From: Isoetes taiwanensis
Lineage: Eukaryota; Streptophyta; Lycopodiopsida; Isoetales; Isoetaceae
Assembly: GCA_021234155.1 (NCBI GenBank)
Contig: JAJEKV010000032.1
Span: 16,126,407-16,190,406, forward strand
Reading direction: 5' to 3'
Length of the DNA stretch: 64,000 nt
Shown one piece after another: positions 59,011 to 64,000 of the stretch; positions within the stretch are counted from its first letter, which is position 1, and each line of letters begins with the position of its first letter. Made by a program: the position numbers and the translations under genes. Under the pieces are notes generated by a model, which did no database searches, was not told the DNA's origin, and saw only the letters and a list, made by a program, of their open reading frames with translations.

Positions 59011-60975
59011 GGCTTTTAAAGTTCTGATTCTTTGTAACCAAATGACCTCTTGATCATCCAAATTCCTTAAATTGATGGAAAAATTACAGAGACTTCAAAC
59101 AATCATCTTGAAGCTGGTTAGACTTAGAATAAGCCCAACCCACTAGACTACTCTCTCGAGCCGACCTTAAATTATAAAGCGTGAGAAGACACCTAATATG
59201 CCAACAAGTCTTGAAATCGACTAATCAATGCAACTTTATAGCTACATAAAGGAACGAGAACTTGTTGTCTCCATCTTCCTATTCTATGTACAAGATGATG
59301 TGGAAAAGGAAGGAAGATTCTGCCGGATTATTAGGATGAAATAAGGATCACTGGATGAGCGATCCTTGTTGCTCAAAATCAAAGCGGGGAGAAATCCCTT
59401 GGTGGCCCCAATTGCCTCGTTCTTTGCCCTTACCCATCCTTCCAGCCATCAAAAAAAACTCTCCTCGGCATGGCGGGTGGGCGGCGGGGGCGGATGAGCA
59501 TGTGCGGTAGTGGGGCTAAAGCCCCTAACCGGCCCAGCGGTGCGCCCGGCTTCCTCGGCAACCTGAAACCAAAAATCCGGTTATTACATTGTTAGTAGCC
59601 TATTACATTGATTTTGTGTAATAACACCATCCCTAATATGGTATATGCTATTTATGGCTCTCGTAATGTCTGCTAAGGGGCAGCCCATCAATGGTGCATT
59701 TATTGGAAGAATGGAGTAATGGGCGGCTTAGCATTTCGGTTTGGGCATGGAATGGCTCAATCGATGCCTTTATAGTGGGGCTACAAGATGATCCTAATAT
59801 TGGGCATAAATATGCCTTGCAAAAAACACGTATGAGACCCAAGATGCTTATCTCTCCCCTTAATGGTGCAGTCCATCACCTTAAATTGGGTGATCTCCCT
59901 TATCTGATATAGATCTGCTATATGGGTGCTAAATTAAGGCAGTTCTCCATTCTAATTAATAGTGAAAGTGACATTTGTTGTGGAAATAGCGGTTGCAATT
60001 AACATTTCACGTTCTGACCAATTTGGAAGACTAGCTTCGGGTAGGGTTTTCTTGTTCAAGCTGCCGCGGGCTTTCGGATCTGCTTTGAAGGAATCGCTGA
60101 CTGCGATCCTGGCTGAGATTATTTTAACCGTTTAATCTTGTCGTCGGTTACCGTTCCAAATCTGCTCGTTCGTTGAAATAATGTGAGGCTAGCGATCTTG
60201 TGGAGGTATTACGTCACGAAATCCTAGAGTAAAATGATTTTTTTTGAGTGGGCCATATATATTTTAGTTAGAGATGAAGAAGATTTTAGTTAAATTTGAG
60301 CTCATAAAATAATATTTGATGGGGCCATGAATCATCCCTCGATTCGTTTACGCCAATGTGGTCGAGGAGGATCGCGATCGCGATGTTAATGAGCAAAATC
60401 GACTGTTTTTGTAGGATGGAAGCTTTACTGTCATTCTACATTTGGGGAAGAAAGTGGGCGAAAGAGTGCACAACTTCATGCACCACCACAACGTTCACAT
60501 GCGAGGAGGATTTGATAGTAGTTTACATTTGTAGTTGTGTTTGATGCCCGGATACCACTTCCGTTTCCAGAACGGGAATTGGACAAGCTAGGTGAAAGCT
60601 ATCGGTAGCTTTGTTCTTTGGTGCAAAAGTGACATTAAGAATGAACTCCATGCGGCACTTTCGAATCTTGCCGCCACACGGTCAGTTAAGCGGATAAATT
60701 GGCGAGGTCAAAAAAATGGCGGTCTGAGAAAACGATAAAAACAAGTGAAGTGCATGGGATTTCTAGAGATCAACTAGTGGAGACATCATGCGCGTTCTTG
60801 CATGAGTCTTTGCAATATGCCATATGCTTCAGTGTCATCGTCTTCTTGAGATCAAACCATGATGTGCGACATGAAGCTTGGGTGAAGAATGGATAGGGGT
60901 TTCTATTATGAACTGTTTTCCCCATGCGAAAATATTTCTATCAAGCTTCGGGCTTGTCTTGAGAATGCAAAGTAG
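59011..60975. other. Spacer without a supported gene
   Basis: A GC-rich stretch with GGGGCTAAAGCCCC lies near 59510. Near 60085-60200 degenerate copies of GCGATCYTG recall the 57-kb minisatellite. Frames up to 76 codons have no motif. Confidence 0.3.
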
Positions 60976-60999
60976 GTGCATGATTTGGTGAGATGGCCA

Positions 61000-62168
61000 A
61001 TAGCATTGGTTCTAGTAGGCGGTGGTAGCGAAGGCGGTCGGTTAGAAAGAACCTTATGTCATCAGGCGGAGGTTGGAATACAAAAAAAAAAAAGACAATA
61101 CCACATGGTTAAAGGGCGGACCACGCTCGCCCTAAACAAATGTGAAAGGAAAACCACAAGCCCGGCGCTATCTTGGAGTTCAGGTCCTCGCTCTGTTTGC
61201 TTGAAGAGATGTTGTGCTAATTTCACATTTAAAGATATAGCCTGCATGAGGACCTTTTCTTTGGAACATGAAAAGCTCGGAAACGCACAAATTTTTGCGT
61301 ACAATATGCTAGATCTTTGCTTTCGGAGAATGGAAGCTCCCACAAAGCTAATCTTTGAACAACAAGCAAGTCTGCGTGAAGGCATGGCATAGTGCTTATG
61401 GTATACCCGTTTCTACATTTTACAAATGGAGAAAGCTATTCTTAATTGTACGGGGATTGCGGAGCATGGAAACTCCGATCTAAAAAGACAAGATCTCATA
61501 CCTTTGGCGGGAGCTGGCATTGCTATCTATGTATATAGATGAAGATCTTTGAGACTATGCCACCGCTTCAAAAGTTACAGTGGAGGCACTAGAGAGAATG
61601 TGAAGAGATTACCTTCCATCTTGACTAAAAAGGACATACATCAAAGGTAGATATTACCGTGCGAGATAGCGGAAAACATGTTTCTCCCTCGTCCTTCTTG
61701 TCAGCATGGAAGGAGAACCACTTTCGAGAGGTAGCAATCGCTAAAAGGATAGCATTTTCTAAATGTAATACCTGTATTGTGATAAAGGAGAAGCTTGCCA
61801 AGACTAGCGATCCAAATGAAAGAAGGGAGCTTGCCGTAGAAAGGAAGTCTCACATGACAGCCCAACTTTCATGCAGGAGTCTCTAGTGGTCATGGAGAGC
61901 TTTGTCTCATCGATCTCCTGAACATGCTTTAACCATTATACATGATAAGATGGATCAGAATAAGACCATGGTTCCTCGTCTAGAAAAGCTAGCAAAGTCT
62001 ATATGGAGGGGTGAACGATTGAAGGTGAGTGTTACAGGTGCTCTCATGCATGGCCATGGTGTAGGTGCCTTGGGCCATTTCTCACTGGGCCTCTGGCCTG
62101 ATGATTCGAATTTTCATGTGGGATCTTTGAATCATACCTTGAAAACAATGGAGAAACAATCTTGTTAG
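61000..62168 (+). pseudogene. DUF7869-like mobile-element protein, frame-broken
   Basis: Plus-strand frames read YGIPVSTFYKWRKLFL (about 61390), GLRSMET, a stretch with DYATASKVTVEALERM, then the open frame 61659-61886 with SFLSAWKENHFREVAIAK, FSKCNTCIVIKEKLAKT and NERRELAVERKSHM, and the frame at 61902-62168 with SPEHALTIIHDKMDQNKT. The order C-x2-C, RRELxxxxxxH, then II-DxMDQxKT matches from memory a group of proteins annotated DUF7869 that are common in mosses, ferns and some animals and are thought to be transposon-borne. The C-terminal catalytic-looking part begins after GHGVGALGH but stops at 62168. Two or more frame shifts break it. The family call should be tested. Confidence 0.5.
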
Positions 62169-62229
62169 TCCTGTGCCTCCTAGTTCAGGACTATTCATGC
62201 ATCTCTGACGGACGAGGTCAAGCTCAAGG

Positions 62230-64000
62230 ATCCGCAGGGCGGGCATGGGTCAGCCATCAAAGGCTGTGAAAGACCAGCGGCGGACCCACCTTGCGGTCAA
62301 AGCTGCGTCCCGTCCAACAAGAGCGCCCTTCGGGACAAGTGATGACCCGTCCTTGCGCGTGTCGGCGTCGGCGTGATTCTAGGCATTTCAAGAGCACCGC
62401 CAACATTCTTTGCCAAATCGGGCCTCCTTCCGAGGGAGGCCCGCGAGATCGGTCAGGAGTGTCTATATTGGGCGAGGAGGCCATTGTACTATATATATGA
62501 GTAGAGCTAGCATATGAGGGCTAGATGAGTTTTTGAGTCTTGTCTCTTTTCGGTCTTCTCTCAATTGCGAGAGCTCATGTATGTTCATCGATGATATCAA
62601 GGAAGCATATCATTTTCCTCTCATTGTTCTTTTACTGTTCCCGTTTTCTTCTTCTTGTTCTTTTCTTGCAAATCCCGCGTGACATAGTCCCCAGTTCTCT
62701 GTTAGATCAAGGGTCCTCCGCGGAAGGGCTGTCTTGCGAGGAGTTCGAACCCGGACCCCAAACAACATCGCGCGGCTTGCCGAGTGCGATTCGTTTTCCC
62801 TTCTTACATAGCCATATGCGTAAAACTTCGCGCCGGAACTTCTTTCCCCAGAGCGCGTCTCGATTGGGCGCCATCATCGTGGCGGGAAGGTTTAGTTGAG
62901 TGCATGTATGGATCGCTTATGACATTGAGGGAGGCCACATTCGGTCTAGGGGGCTCGGTCGGTAGCCACCCACCCCCGTGTCATGTCTCCGTCCAAATTC
63001 TCCACCTCAAAAGCGTGCAAACATTGCTCCACGACCTCGATCTCCTCATCACTATCGGGAGCCCTATCGGCTCCACTGCTCAACCTTACTTTCCTACCCC
63101 GAACATGCCTTCATCCATCACTCTTACGGCCATGCGCCTCTGCCTTCACAACCATCATCTCCCTACGGGTGAGCGGGGATATCCACATGTCTCTTTTGCT
63201 CCTCCCGGGATTTTCCCTTCCCTACCTTTCCCACGCTCTTCACATTTTACAATCTTACAGACCTCAAACCCAATGATCGGGCACCTCCGGTACCCCCACC
63301 TCGGCCACCCCTTGGCGGGGGTCTTTCCGGCACCATACCCCTCCACTCCACCTCAATATCCTCACTATCATGTTCCGGTCCAGCCCGGCACTTTTACCTC
63401 TACCTTTCCGGACCCTTAAGCTGACTTATCCCACCTTTGGCAACCGAAAGGCAAACCTTTAGACCAAAGTGCTCGAGGCCCACATGGAAGAATTTGAGGC
63501 TCGGCTGTCACGAATGGTCATGCATAACCTCAACTGAAATTCCACATCTTTTCCACCACATTGCGTGGCTCCCCTCATCAATGGCTCATGTCCAACAAAA
63601 AGCACTTTGGAAACAAGATTGGTCGAAATGGCGCTTTTCTTTCTCACTATGGGACCACGGATGATGATCAATTTCATCTCAAGCAACTCAATGACCTTCA
63701 ACAAAGAGCCCGCAGTGCGGGGATTTTTGCGACCCGTCTTCACGATGCGCTTTCGGCAAACTCAAGGGGTACCCCACCGCAGCGGATCTTGGTGCGGTTT
63801 CTCCAAGGACTTCCTCCGACTTCTCGGACTCATGGTGAATACTGCGCCCGAAGACTTTGGGCGGGGCTATCGATCTTGTCAATCACTTTCGATCAATGTT
63901 TCCTCCCGTGGCGTGGCTCTTGGGGCTCCCTTTCATTCCACCGTCATGGTTCCCCGGTGGCTGTTCAACCTCAACCGCCAATCCATGGGCCTTGATCGGA
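62230..64000 (+). mobile_element. Ty3/gypsy-type LTR retrotransposon, 5' part
   Basis: From about 62500 the sequence turns GC-richer and carries a leader with a TATA-like CTATATATATGA (62489-62500). It is followed by a proline-rich gag N-terminus (HLGHPLAGVFPAPYPSTPPQ at about 63299-63358) and a gag core with RGSPHQWLMSN (63565-63600), TTDDDQFHLKQLNDLQQR, GIFATRLHDALSA and VRFLQGLPP (63790). This order matches the retrotransposon gag capsid domain of gypsy elements (W-x-L, then F...LKQL, then R...FLxGLPP). Several frame breaks are present. Protease, reverse transcriptase and integrase would lie beyond the window. LTR borders were not resolved. Confidence 0.65.
62489..62500 (+). promoter_or_regulatory. 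TATA-like box in the probable 5' LTR
   Basis: CTATATATATGA lies about 1 kb before the gag core, in a position expected for the U3/R promoter of an LTR. About 85 bp upstream is a hairpin, GCCTCC/GGAGGC. No CAAT box or matching second LTR can be seen in the window. Confidence 0.3.

Noticed and set aside
62740-62765. GAGTTCGAACCCGGACCCC as a retrotransposon primer-binding site
   Set aside because: It resembles a tRNA T arm, but it does not begin with TGG and does not follow a clear LTR end (CA), so the call is not supported.

Overview
This window looks like AT-rich nuclear DNA of a land plant with a large, repeat-rich genome. The evidence is a plastid-type octanoyltransferase, a plastid-type beta-amylase with plant-style GT-AG introns, several PLS-class pentatricopeptide repeat (PPR) genes with E domains, a FEI-like receptor kinase fragment, a plant-form nuclear tRNA-Pro(CGG), and remnants of hAT, LINE, Helitron, Ty3/gypsy and MITE elements. 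The style of the PPR genes, the old decayed intergenic DNA and a DUF7869-like element protein make me favour a seed-free plant such as a fern. That is inference; nothing in the window fixes the species.

Layout. At 1.8-2.6 kb (+) is the mature domain of a LipB-type octanoyltransferase (three exon blocks). At 2.7-8.8 kb is gene-poor DNA with small tandem duplications. At 8.8-10.8 kb (+) is a decayed hAT transposase. At 11.6-13.8 kb (+) is a decayed PPR gene. At 15.1 kb is a 53-nt tRNA-like fold. At 15.5-18.2 kb (-) is a BAM1/BAM3-type beta-amylase of nine visible exon blocks. From 19.6 to 26.5 kb lie two Helitron 3' ends, a MITE with long terminal inverted repeats (TIRs), a composite TTCTAGAATGGG repeat and the first cluster of tRNA-Pro repeats. 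At 28.9-29.4 kb is a 5'-truncated LINE with visible target-site duplications. Exon-like pieces on the minus strand at 20.9-21.5, 25.5-25.7 and 30.3-32.5 kb belong to one or more genes I cannot name. The second tRNA-Pro cluster, which holds the one near-canonical tRNA, is at 33.1-34.5 kb. A regular array of a 12-bp motif (GGAAACCTCCCC) in both orientations is at 35.5-36.0 kb. A kinase pseudogene is at 36.7-37.0 kb, a second long-TIR MITE at 37.2 kb, and a MITE with an 8-bp target-site duplication at 43.8 kb. A second PPR gene with a partial copy of its own end is at 45.6-47.7 kb, and a third PPR terminus at 49.2-49.6 kb. A long coding-like minus-strand tract of unknown family is at 53.3-57.1 kb, a LINE 3' end at 58.1 kb, a DUF7869-like element protein at 61-62.2 kb, and the start of a gypsy-type retrotransposon at 62.2-64 kb, cut by the window end.

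Almost every recognisable coding stretch is broken by one- or two-base indels while the splice sites and the amino acids between breaks are well conserved. In the beta-amylase at least three breaks are homopolymer contractions. This fits uncorrected long-read assembly errors at least as well as gene death, so the beta-amylase and octanoyltransferase may be functional in the plant. The PPR and kinase copies also carry nonsense changes and look truly dead. Apart from plastid metabolism (lipoylation, starch breakdown) and the usual organelle-RNA role of PPR proteins, the genes do not form a joint system.
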